NCBI RefSeq assembly: GCF_900115145.1
Contig: NZ_FOVL01000017.1
Span: 1-64,000, forward strand
Length of the DNA stretch: 64,000 bases
Direction of reading: 5' to 3'
Source of the DNA: Salegentibacter flavus
GTDB taxonomy: Bacteria; Bacteroidota; Bacteroidia; Flavobacteriales; Flavobacteriaceae
The position numbers and the translations under genes were made by a program. Of this stretch, positions 26,256 to 33,536 are shown one piece after another (position 1 is the first letter of the stretch; each line of letters starts with the position of its first letter). The notes below the pieces were generated by a model. The model saw nothing but the letters and a program-made list of their open reading frames with translations, searched no databases and was not told the origin of the DNA.

Positions 26256-26382
26256 AATCCTTCTATTTGGATTCCGGTAAAATTTAAAAAGAACCTCCCT
26301 AAAAACCTTATTTATTCGACAGCATTCAAATTATTAGGATAAATAGTAAGAATTGAAGTATTTGTAGGACAATAAGGAATAA

Positions 26383-26413
26383 AAAAGCCATCAGCGTTTA
26401 ACTGATGGCTTTT
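26383..26413 (-). terminator. Terminator after ndk
   Basis: AAAAGCCATCAG (26383-26394) pairs perfectly with CTGATGGCTTTT (26402-26413); T tract on the minus strand. Confidence 0.8.
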
Positions 26414-26434
26414 GGTATAAATCAAAATTTCTGC

Positions 26435-26854
26435 TTAGAACATTTCTCTCCCGGAAAAATGGAAAGCACCTTCAATAGCGGCGTTTTCGTCGCTATCGCT
26501 CCCATGTACAGCATTCTCACCAACAGAAGTAGCATATTTCTTACGTATGGTTCCTTCAGCAGCATCTTCAGGATTGGTAGCTCCAATTAAAGTTCTGAAG
26601 TCATCTACAGCATTATCCTTTTCAAGAATAGCGGCTACAATAGGGCCACGTGTCATGAACTCCACCAATTCGCCGAAAAACGGACGCTCCTTATGGATCG
26701 CGTAAAATTCTTCCGCATCGGTTTTGGTCATTTGAGTCATTTTCATCGCTACAATTCTAAAACCTGAAGCGGTAATTTGTTCTATTATTCCACCAATATG
26801 CCCTTTTTCTACTGCATCGGGTTTGATCATGGTGAATGTTCTGTTTCCTGCCAT
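26435..26854 (-). CDS. ndk: Nucleoside-diphosphate kinase
   Basis: A 139-residue enzyme that transfers phosphate from ATP to other nucleoside diphosphates. The start [17 protein letters not shown] is diagnostic; the phospho-acceptor histidine is H117 in NAVHGSDS. Length is normal. Single-gene unit with a near-perfect flavobacterial promoter and a terminator. Confidence 0.97.
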   Translation of the reverse strand: MAGNRTFTMIKPDAVEKGHIGGIIEQITASGFRIVAMKMTQMTKTDAEEFYAIHKERPFFGELVEFMTRGPIVAAILEKDNAVDDFRTLIGATNPEDAAEGTIRKKYATSVGENAVHGSDSDENAAIEGAFHFSGREMF

Positions 26855-26876
26855 TTTATGCTTTTTAAAATTTGGG

Positions 26877-26906
26877 CAAAAATAAGTAAAAACCTTCCAA
26901 AAGCAA
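26877..26906 (-). promoter_or_regulatory. ndk promoter (TTG-N19-TATTTTTG)
   Basis: On the minus strand TTG (26906-26904), exactly 19 bases, then TATTTTTG (26884-26877), matching the Bacteroidota consensus at both elements and in spacing. It ends 22 bases before the ndk ATG. This is the best promoter match I found in the window. Confidence 0.7.
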
Positions 26907-26911
26907 GTTGT

Positions 26912-27949
26912 TTAATGCTTTATATGTGGGTACTCCACTTTATGCTGCTGAAGAAGACGGTTCTTTTCTCCCCGCATTTCCATAAGCATCTTATTATTTT
27001 TAAGATCAAATTTAAGAAGCCCAAAGCTAAGATCGCTTACCACTTCTCCTATTCTATACCGGTTTGGTTCCCCGCTAAAACTGGTATAGCTGTGTGTAAG
27101 TCCGCTGGAGGTAAAATCAACCAGCGGATAGTTCAAACGATCCCGTTTCATTTCTGAAAATTCTGAAATATGGCGGTCACCACTTAATATGATGATATTT
27201 TTTGCTGAGGAATTCTCTATTAATTTGATAAGTCTTTTTCTTTCTGCTGGGAAATTACCCCAGGTTTCAAATCCGTGCTCCTCAGAAATCACCTGGATAC
27301 TGCTTAGAATTATATTGAAAGTGGCCGCACTGGTATGCAATTCCTCTTCCAGCCATTGCCATTGCTGTTCTCCAAGAATAGTTCCTTTGCTGTTCTCTTT
27401 ATATCTTTTACCCGGAACTGCATCTGGCTTCAGTTCATCTCTGAAATACCGGGTATCCAATATTATTAATTTAATATTTCCCTTCGGCGTTTCCAGGAGT
27501 TCACTGTGATAAACCCCTTCCCTTCCCCGTCGGGGGTCGTCTTCTGAAACTCCCATAAAATCAAGGAAAAGCTGCTGACTTTCTTCCTTAAACTCCCATT
27601 CTTTTCCGCCGTCGTTAACTCCATAGTCGTGGTCATCCCAGGTGCCGTAAACCGGGATGGAATTGGTAAGCCTTTTATACCCGGGCACATTATGTTGTAT
27701 TTGGTAATACTCCTGCATCAGTTGCATATCGGGGGTATCGGCATAGATATTATCTCCGCCCCACATAAAGACATCAGGTTGGTTTTTCATTATTGGTTCC
27801 CACAGTGGCTGAGGAGCTTCCTGTTTGTTACAACTCCCAAAAGCAAGCACGAAATCGTATTTTTGTTCAGGAGATTTAGTAGCAGTTTCGGTAATAGTTC
27901 CACAGGAAAGAAGAATAAATAAGGGTAAAATTCTTAATATTAATTTCAT
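26912..27949 (-). CDS. PhoD-like metallophosphatase lipoprotein
   Basis: A 345-residue lipoprotein (lipobox C16 in ILLSCGT) of the alkaline phosphatase D family. Metal-site motifs seen in order: LAFGSCNKQ, MWGGDNIYAD, GTWDDHDYGVND and ILSGDRHISE. It probably hydrolyses phosphate mono- or diesters at the cell envelope; the substrate cannot be predicted. It is read away from nrnA. A TAAATTTG box (27973-27980, minus) lies 23 bases upstream. Confidence 0.87.
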   Translation of the reverse strand: MKLILRILPLFILLSCGTITETATKSPEQKYDFVLAFGSCNKQEAPQPLWEPIMKNQPDVFMWGGDNIYADTPDMQLMQEYYQIQHNVPGYKRLTNSIPVYGTWDDHDYGVNDGGKEWEFKEESQQLFLDFMGVSEDDPRRGREGVYHSELLETPKGNIKLIILDTRYFRDELKPDAVPGKRYKENSKGTILGEQQWQWLEEELHTSAATFNIILSSIQVISEEHGFETWGNFPAERKRLIKLIENSSAKNIIILSGDRHISEFSEMKRDRLNYPLVDFTSSGLTHSYTSFSGEPNRYRIGEVVSDLSFGLLKFDLKNNKMLMEMRGEKNRLLQQHKVEYPHIKH

Positions 27950-28032
27950 TTTTTGTTGATTTGCTTCTGCATCAAATTTAATGGTTCATTTATTAGTAAA
28001 AGTTAATAAATTGTATCTTTAGCCCTTAGACT

Positions 28033-29049
28033 ATGATAGAACAAAGCATTTTAGAGATTACCGCCGAACTGGCCAGGGCCAGAGATATAGTAATTGTACC
28101 CCATAAAGGTCCCGATGGTGATGCTATAGGAGCTTCCCTCGCGATGTGGCATTTCTTAAAGGATAAAGGCCATAATCCCCAGGTAATTGCACCAAACAAC
28201 TACCCCGATTTTCTTAAATGGCTTCCGGGGACTGAAGAGGTGATCATCTATGAAAATGAACAGGAACGCTCTAACCAACTTATAGCGGATGCCGACCTGG
28301 TTTTTACTCTGGATTTTAACGAACTCAACCGCGCCGGAATTATGGTACAACCCCTAATAGATTCGCAAGCGGTTTTTGTGATGATAGACCATCACCAGGA
28401 ACCCACCGATTATGCCAATCATACTTACAGTGATGCCACGATGAGTTCCACTTGTGAAATGGTGTACCACTTCCTGGAAAAACTAAGAGCTGCAAATCAT
28501 ATAAGTCCGGAGATTGCCACCTGTCTATATACAGGTATTATGACCGATACCGGTTCTTTTCGATTCAGTTCTGCCAGCAGCCTTACCCACCGGGTAGTTG
28601 CCGATCTTATTGATAAAGGCGCAGAAAACTGGAAAATACACAATAAGGTTTTCGATACAAATTCAGAAAAAAGGATGCAGCTTTTGGGTACAGCCTTAAG
28701 AAACCTAAAAGTGCTTCTTGAATATAAGACAGCATATATAAGCCTTTCACAGGAAGAACTGGATCGTCACGACTTCAGAAAAGGTGATACCGATGGTTTT
28801 GTAAACTATGGACTGGCCCTTGAAGGTGTAATATTCGCTGCGATTTTTATTGAAAACAAACAGGATGGCATCATAAAGATCTCCTTCCGCTCCAAAGGCG
28901 ATTTCTCAGTAAATGCTTTTGCAAGGCAGAATTTTGAAGGAGGCGGACATATAAATGCGGCAGGAGGCAAAAGCGACCTCAGTCTGAAAGAAACTCTGGA
29001 ACGTTTTGAGTCTCTTCTTCCGCAGTATAAAGATGATTTAATCCTATGA
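28033..29049 (+). CDS. nrnA: Bifunctional oligoribonuclease / PAP phosphatase NrnA
   Basis: A 338-residue DHH/DHHA1 phosphoesterase that degrades nano-RNAs and converts 3'-phosphoadenosine 5'-phosphate to AMP. Seen: VIVPHKGPDGDAIGASLAM (motif I, with H24 and D28/D30), the DHH motif in MIDHHQEP and the C-terminal substrate motif GGGHINAAGG. First gene of a three-gene operon: the gldI ATG overlaps its stop codon (ATGA). Confidence 0.92.
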   Translation: MIEQSILEITAELARARDIVIVPHKGPDGDAIGASLAMWHFLKDKGHNPQVIAPNNYPDFLKWLPGTEEVIIYENEQERSNQLIADADLVFTLDFNELNRAGIMVQPLIDSQAVFVMIDHHQEPTDYANHTYSDATMSSTCEMVYHFLEKLRAANHISPEIATCLYTGIMTDTGSFRFSSASSLTHRVVADLIDKGAENWKIHNKVFDTNSEKRMQLLGTALRNLKVLLEYKTAYISLSQEELDRHDFRKGDTDGFVNYGLALEGVIFAAIFIENKQDGIIKISFRSKGDFSVNAFARQNFEGGGHINAAGGKSDLSLKETLERFESLLPQYKDDLIL

Positions 29050-29603
29050 GAATCGCTTTAATTCTATTAACAATCCTGATGCTCGGGGCATGCAAATCGC
29101 CCGAAGCACGTTATCCCGTCAGCCAGAATTCAGGTTCTTATATTCGGGAATCGGTAGAGCGAAACCGGGAACTGGTGGCCGCTGAAGAAGAATACATTAA
29201 AGATTTAATGGAAGAGGACTCTGCAACAGAATACCTCGTTTCCAATGACGGATTTTGGTATTATTACAACAAAAGATCTACCGACTCCTCAAATACCGAA
29301 ATGCCGGAATTCGGAGACCTTGTGAAATTCGATTATAGCCTTTCTACCCTTGACGGGGAACCTATTTATGAAGAAGGTGAAAAACCAACCAGGGAGTATG
29401 CCGTAGACCAGGAGGAACTTTTTAGCGGACTCCGCCAGGGTTTAAAGCTTATGAAAGAGGGAGAAACTGTTACTTTTCTTTTTCCTTCGCACAAAGCTTA
29501 TGGATATTACGGAGACAAAAATAAGATCGGGACGAATGTTCCGGTTAAGGCAAAGGTGACTTTGCACGATATCAATAAAAATGAATCTAAAAACGAAGAC
29601 TAA
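29046..29603 (+). CDS. gldI: GldI, gliding-motility-associated FKBP-type prolyl isomerase lipoprotein
   Basis: A 185-residue lipoprotein (C16 in LGACKS) with a C-terminal FKBP-type peptidyl-prolyl isomerase domain (GDLVKFDYSLSTLDGEPIY and the LFPSHKAYGYYGD segment). Size, lipid anchor and position before a second prolyl isomerase match GldI, which in Flavobacterium johnsoniae is needed for gliding and type IX secretion, probably by helping Gld proteins fold. Its presence suggests this organism has, or descends from ancestors with, T9SS/gliding; other gld genes are not in the window. Overlaps nrnA by four bases. Confidence 0.88.
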   Translation: MRIALILLTILMLGACKSPEARYPVSQNSGSYIRESVERNRELVAAEEEYIKDLMEEDSATEYLVSNDGFWYYYNKRSTDSSNTEMPEFGDLVKFDYSLSTLDGEPIYEEGEKPTREYAVDQEELFSGLRQGLKLMKEGETVTFLFPSHKAYGYYGDKNKIGTNVPVKAKVTLHDINKNESKNED

Positions 29604-29606
29604 ATA

Positions 29607-30728
29607 ATGAAAACTACTAACATCTTTATTCTTTTGGCAATGGTGCTTACGCTCGTTGCCTGTAACGACGAATATCCCGATCTTGAAGACGGCCTTTATG
29701 CCGAATTCCAAACCAATAAAGGCAGCTTTGTAGCTGAACTTTTTTATGATCAAACCCCAATAACCGTAGCGAGTTTTGTTTCCCTTGCCGAGGGAAAGAA
29801 CACTATGGTAGACAGCACCTATAAAAACAAAAATTTTTATGATGGAATCAGGTTTCACCGTATCATAGAAGGTTTCGTGATTCAGGGTGGGGATCCTACA
29901 GGCACAGGATCAGGCGGTCCTGGATACCGTTTCCCGGATGAGGTGAATAGCGAGCTAAGCCACGATTCTAAAGGCATACTATCTATGGCAAATGCAGGCC
30001 CCGGCACTAATGGAAGTCAGTTCTTTATCACCCTTGGTCCTACGCCTAACCTTGATGGAAGGCATACTGTTTTCGGTAAAATTGCCAAAGGCCAGGATGT
30101 GGTAGATTCTATTGGAAAAGTAGAAACCGATCCGGGCGATCGGCCCGTTGAAGAGGTGATCATAGAAAAAGTAAACATCATCAGAAAAGGTAATGACGCC
30201 AAAAAATTTGATGCGCCTAAGGTATTTGAAAATGAACTTAGTGAACTTAAAGCCGAAGAGGAAGCCGCTCAAAAACGCATGGAAGATGCTATGGCTGAGA
30301 ATGCTGAAAAATTCAGCGTTCTAAAAGAAGAGGCTAAAGAACTTGAAAGCGGACTTCAGATCTATTTTGAAGAAGAAGGTGATGGCGAAAAGCCAGCAGA
30401 CGGCCAAATGGTAGAGTTAAACTACGAAGGTTATTTCCAGGATGGAAGGATCTTTGACACCAATAATGAGGAACTAGCCCAGGAACTGGGACTATTCAGT
30501 CAACAACGAAAAGATCAAGGTGGATACGAGCCAATGACCATCCCATACGGTCCTGAAGCTCCTATGATTCCCGGTTTCAGAGAAGGAGTTCAGCAAATGA
30601 AGGTTGGAGACAAGGCCATTCTTTATATTCCTTCACACCTTGCTTATGGTGAAAACGGTGCTGGTGGCGTAATCCCTCCAAATACCGATCTAATCTTCAG
30701 AGTGGAGTTGGTTGGAATGCAGGAATAA
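29607..30728 (+). CDS. Dual-family prolyl isomerase: cyclophilin-FKBP fusion lipoprotein
   Basis: A 373-residue lipoprotein (C19 in TLVACNDE). Residues about 28-195 are a cyclophilin domain with RFHRIIEGFVIQGGDPTGTG, FFITLGPTPNLDGRHTVFG. A charged helical linker of about 55 residues rich in Glu/Ala/Lys follows, then an FKBP domain (about 262-373) with GQMVELNYEGYFQDGRIFDT, IPGFREGVQQMKVGDKA and IPSHLAYGENG. Both domains belong to different isomerase superfamilies. It follows gldI by three bases, so it probably assists folding of exported proteins together with GldI. Confidence 0.92.
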   Translation: MKTTNIFILLAMVLTLVACNDEYPDLEDGLYAEFQTNKGSFVAELFYDQTPITVASFVSLAEGKNTMVDSTYKNKNFYDGIRFHRIIEGFVIQGGDPTGTGSGGPGYRFPDEVNSELSHDSKGILSMANAGPGTNGSQFFITLGPTPNLDGRHTVFGKIAKGQDVVDSIGKVETDPGDRPVEEVIIEKVNIIRKGNDAKKFDAPKVFENELSELKAEEEAAQKRMEDAMAENAEKFSVLKEEAKELESGLQIYFEEEGDGEKPADGQMVELNYEGYFQDGRIFDTNNEELAQELGLFSQQRKDQGGYEPMTIPYGPEAPMIPGFREGVQQMKVGDKAILYIPSHLAYGENGAGGVIPPNTDLIFRVELVGMQE

Positions 30729-30743
30729 AAATTCAGAAGTATT

Positions 30744-30776
30744 AAAAAGGCTGCCCGATCGGGCAGCCTTTTTTGT
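30744..30776. terminator. Bidirectional terminator (15-bp perfect palindrome)
   Basis: AAAAAGGCTGCCCGA (30744-30758) directly abuts its reverse complement (30759-30773), giving A and T tracts on both sides. It lies between the convergent PPIase and pepD genes. Confidence 0.9.
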
Positions 30777-30791
30777 TTGTGAAAGTTCCTT

Positions 30792-32252
30792 TTATTTCTT
30801 CGGAATATTCTTTAGAACTTCAAGTAAGAACTGCCAGTATTTTTTAGCTGAAGAAATGCTGGCACGTTCATCGGGAGAATGGGCTCCACGAATAGTAGGA
30901 CCGAAAGAGATCATATCCATTTCCGGATAATGATTTCCTATTATTCCGCATTCCAGTCCGGCGTGGCAGGCTGCGATATCAGCTTTCTCATTATTTTGCT
31001 TCTGATAGAGCTCGTCTAAAACTTTCAGAATAGCAGAATCGGGGTTTGGTGCCCATCCGGGATATTCTCCGGAAAGTTTTACTTTAAACCCGGCAAGCTC
31101 AAAAGCAGCTTGCAAACTATGGGCAAGATCATTTTTAGAAGATTCTACCGAGGAACGGGTAAGACAATTGATCTTCACCTTCCCATCGGCGATCTTTACA
31201 CTGGCAATATTATTAGAGGCCTCAACAAGTCCTTCAATATCCGGGCTCATCCGGTAGACTCCATTATGGGCGGCAGAAAGTGCTCTTATCACATCCTGCT
31301 GATCTTCAACCTTCATTACCTTTGCAGGTACATCAACCTCTGTGATCTCGATATCCAGATTCGGTTCCAGGGAGGAAAATTCGGTTTTAATTTCTCTCAC
31401 CTTCACTAAAGTTTCATTCAGAAAAGTTTCGGTATTAGATCGATCAATTGCTACTACGGCTTTGCTTTCGCGCGGAATGGCATTACGCAATCCGCCCCCG
31501 TCAAATTCAGCTAAACGCAGTCCAAAATCTTTATTGGAATCGTAAAGCACCCGGGTTAGCAATTTATTGGCATTAGCAAGACCTTTAATGATATCCATTC
31601 CTGAATGCCCGCCCTGCAAACCTTTAACAGTAATCTTGTAGCCTACAGAGTTATCTGGCGTGTCTTCGAGTTCATAATCACGAAGGGCAGTAATATCTAC
31701 TCCTCCTGCACAGCCAATCCCAATTTCATCATCTTCCTCGGTATCCAGATTAAGAAGGATGTCGCCTTTCAGCATTGAGGGATTAAGGTTTTTAGCACCG
31801 GTCATTCCGGTTTCTTCGTCTATAGTAAAAAGAGCTTCAAGTTCAGGATGAGCAATTTCTTTACTTTCCAGGATAGCCATCATACTGGCTGCTCCCAACC
31901 CATTATCGGCGCCAAGGGTGGTTCCTTTAGCTCTAACCCAGTCTCCATCTACATACATTTCGATTCCTGAAGTATCAAAATCGAAATCGGTATCATTATT
32001 TTTCTGATGAACCATATCCAGGTGAGCCTGCAGGACGATCGGTTTGCGGTCTTCCATCCCTGCAGTGGCAAGTTTGCGAATAAGTACATTCCCGGTTTCA
32101 TCAACCTGGGTCTCCAGCTGAAGTTTATTTCCGAAGTTCTTAATGAATTCAATAACGCGTTCCTCTTTTTTTGATGGCCGCGGCACGGCATTAAGATCGG
32201 CGAAATTATTCCATAATTCTTTAGGCTCCAGGCTTCTTATTTCTTCATTCAT
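30792..32252 (-). CDS. pepD: Aminoacyl-histidine dipeptidase (M20 family)
   Basis: A 486-residue cytoplasmic zinc dipeptidase related to Xaa-His dipeptidase PepD. Metal-site motifs: VLQAHLDMVH, GADNGLGAAS, the catalytic DEETGMTGA, and CHAGLECG near the C terminus. The lid/dimerisation domain is in the middle. I use the ATG at 32252 (MNEEIRSLEPKELW); the frame could begin eight codons earlier at 32276, but that codon overlaps a -7 box. Confidence 0.9.
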   Translation of the reverse strand: MNEEIRSLEPKELWNNFADLNAVPRPSKKEERVIEFIKNFGNKLQLETQVDETGNVLIRKLATAGMEDRKPIVLQAHLDMVHQKNNDTDFDFDTSGIEMYVDGDWVRAKGTTLGADNGLGAASMMAILESKEIAHPELEALFTIDEETGMTGAKNLNPSMLKGDILLNLDTEEDDEIGIGCAGGVDITALRDYELEDTPDNSVGYKITVKGLQGGHSGMDIIKGLANANKLLTRVLYDSNKDFGLRLAEFDGGGLRNAIPRESKAVVAIDRSNTETFLNETLVKVREIKTEFSSLEPNLDIEITEVDVPAKVMKVEDQQDVIRALSAAHNGVYRMSPDIEGLVEASNNIASVKIADGKVKINCLTRSSVESSKNDLAHSLQAAFELAGFKVKLSGEYPGWAPNPDSAILKVLDELYQKQNNEKADIAACHAGLECGIIGNHYPEMDMISFGPTIRGAHSPDERASISSAKKYWQFLLEVLKNIPKK

Positions 32253-32275
32253 TGGTTTAATATTTGGTATATTCA

Positions 32276-32283
32276 CAAAGGTA
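32276..32283 (-). promoter_or_regulatory. Possible -7 box of pepD
   Basis: TACCTTTG on the minus strand (TAnnTTTG) ends 23 bases before the ATG at 32252, which supports that start over 32276. Confidence 0.45.
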
Positions 32284-32364
32284 TTGGTAATTAGGCAGGA
32301 AGGAAAATGAAAAACTTATTTTGACGGAAATTAACCAAAAAGCAAGCCTTCCGGGGATAAATGC

Positions 32365-32372
32365 TATTTTTG
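32365..32372 (+). promoter_or_regulatory. -7 box four bases before the DUF3810 start
   Basis: TATTTTTG ends at 32372; the GTG start codon is at 32377. The same geometry is seen before rlmD. No in-frame ATG lies close downstream, so a leaderless transcript is possible. Confidence 0.4.
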
Positions 32373-32376
32373 AAAA

Positions 32377-33471
32377 GTGAAAAGAAAAAGTCTCTATATA
32401 CTTGCCGGCCTGTTACCGGTGCAAATCATAGTTATCGGTCTGCTGGCCGAATATCCCCTGTTTATTGAAAACTGGTATAGCCGGGGAATATACCCCTGGA
32501 TCTCTCGATTTATGCGTTTTCCTCTGGGCTTCCTACCTTTCAGCCTGGGGGACTTTCTCTACGCGATTTTGGTTTTAATGCTTCTAAAATGGCTCATCCG
32601 AAGATTCAAAACCAGATTTCGTAGTCCGCGAAAGTGGATTATAGACGGCCTTGCAGCCCTTTCAGTAATTTACGCCTGTTTTCATCTTATCTGGGGTTTT
32701 AATTATTACCGGCTACCTCTCCACCAGGCCCTGGAATTAGATCCTGATTATACCACAGAAGAACTTATAATTCTTTCAGAAAATCTTATTTCTAGATCTA
32801 ACGAGCTGCACGCCGAACTTTCTGCTGATGATTCCTTAGCTATAGAAATTCCATATTCCAAAAAGGAATTGTTTGAACAAACCATTCTCGGGTATGATCA
32901 TCTAAGCGAGGAATATCCTGAACTCACTTATAAAAATCCTAACCTAAAACGATCGCTTTATAGTATTCCCCTTACCTATATGGGGTTTAATGGATATTTA
33001 AATCCGCTCACCGGGGAAGCCCAGGTTAATACCCAGATCGTGAAATTTAAGATCCCAACTACGGCCAGCCACGAAGTTGGTCACCAACTGGGCTTTGCAA
33101 AAGAGAATGAGGCTAATTTCATAGCCTGCCTGGCCACGATGAATCATCCCGATATTTATTTCAGGTATTCCGGTCATGCCTTTGCCCTGCGTTATAGCCT
33201 GAATGAATTATACCGTCGGGACAAAGAGAAATTTGAAGAACTCAAGGAAAAGATCCGGCCCGGAATCCTGGCGAATTACCGCGAAGTAGACGATTTCTGG
33301 TTACGCCACCAAAACCCTTTCGAACCCTTGTTTCTGGCAACTTACAACAGATATTTAATGGTAAATAACCAGGCTGAAGGTATGAAGAGCTACAGCTATG
33401 TGGTTGCCCTTCTTGTGAATTATTTTGCAGAAGAGAAAAATACCGGAGCAACAGGAACAGGTTTTTATTAA
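32377..33471 (+). CDS. DUF3810 family membrane protein with HExxH motif
   Basis: A 364-residue protein with three N-terminal membrane helices (about 7-24, 52-72 and 90-110) and a large soluble domain. That domain contains HEVGHQLGFAKENEANF, an HExxH zinc-binding motif followed by E-x-x-E/N as in gluzincin-like peptidases. DUF3810 proteins are uncharacterised; a membrane-anchored metallopeptidase is the obvious inference. Start codon GTG, as no ATG lies nearby. The amidohydrolase genes follow 65 bases later on the same strand. Confidence 0.8.
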   Translation: MKRKSLYILAGLLPVQIIVIGLLAEYPLFIENWYSRGIYPWISRFMRFPLGFLPFSLGDFLYAILVLMLLKWLIRRFKTRFRSPRKWIIDGLAALSVIYACFHLIWGFNYYRLPLHQALELDPDYTTEELIILSENLISRSNELHAELSADDSLAIEIPYSKKELFEQTILGYDHLSEEYPELTYKNPNLKRSLYSIPLTYMGFNGYLNPLTGEAQVNTQIVKFKIPTTASHEVGHQLGFAKENEANFIACLATMNHPDIYFRYSGHAFALRYSLNELYRRDKEKFEELKEKIRPGILANYREVDDFWLRHQNPFEPLFLATYNRYLMVNNQAEGMKSYSYVVALLVNYFAEEKNTGATGTGFY

Positions 33472-33536
33472 AATTTTATTATTTTACGGCCTTTTTCTAA
33501 CAAAAATTTAGCATTCTTATTAAACCCTTACATTTT

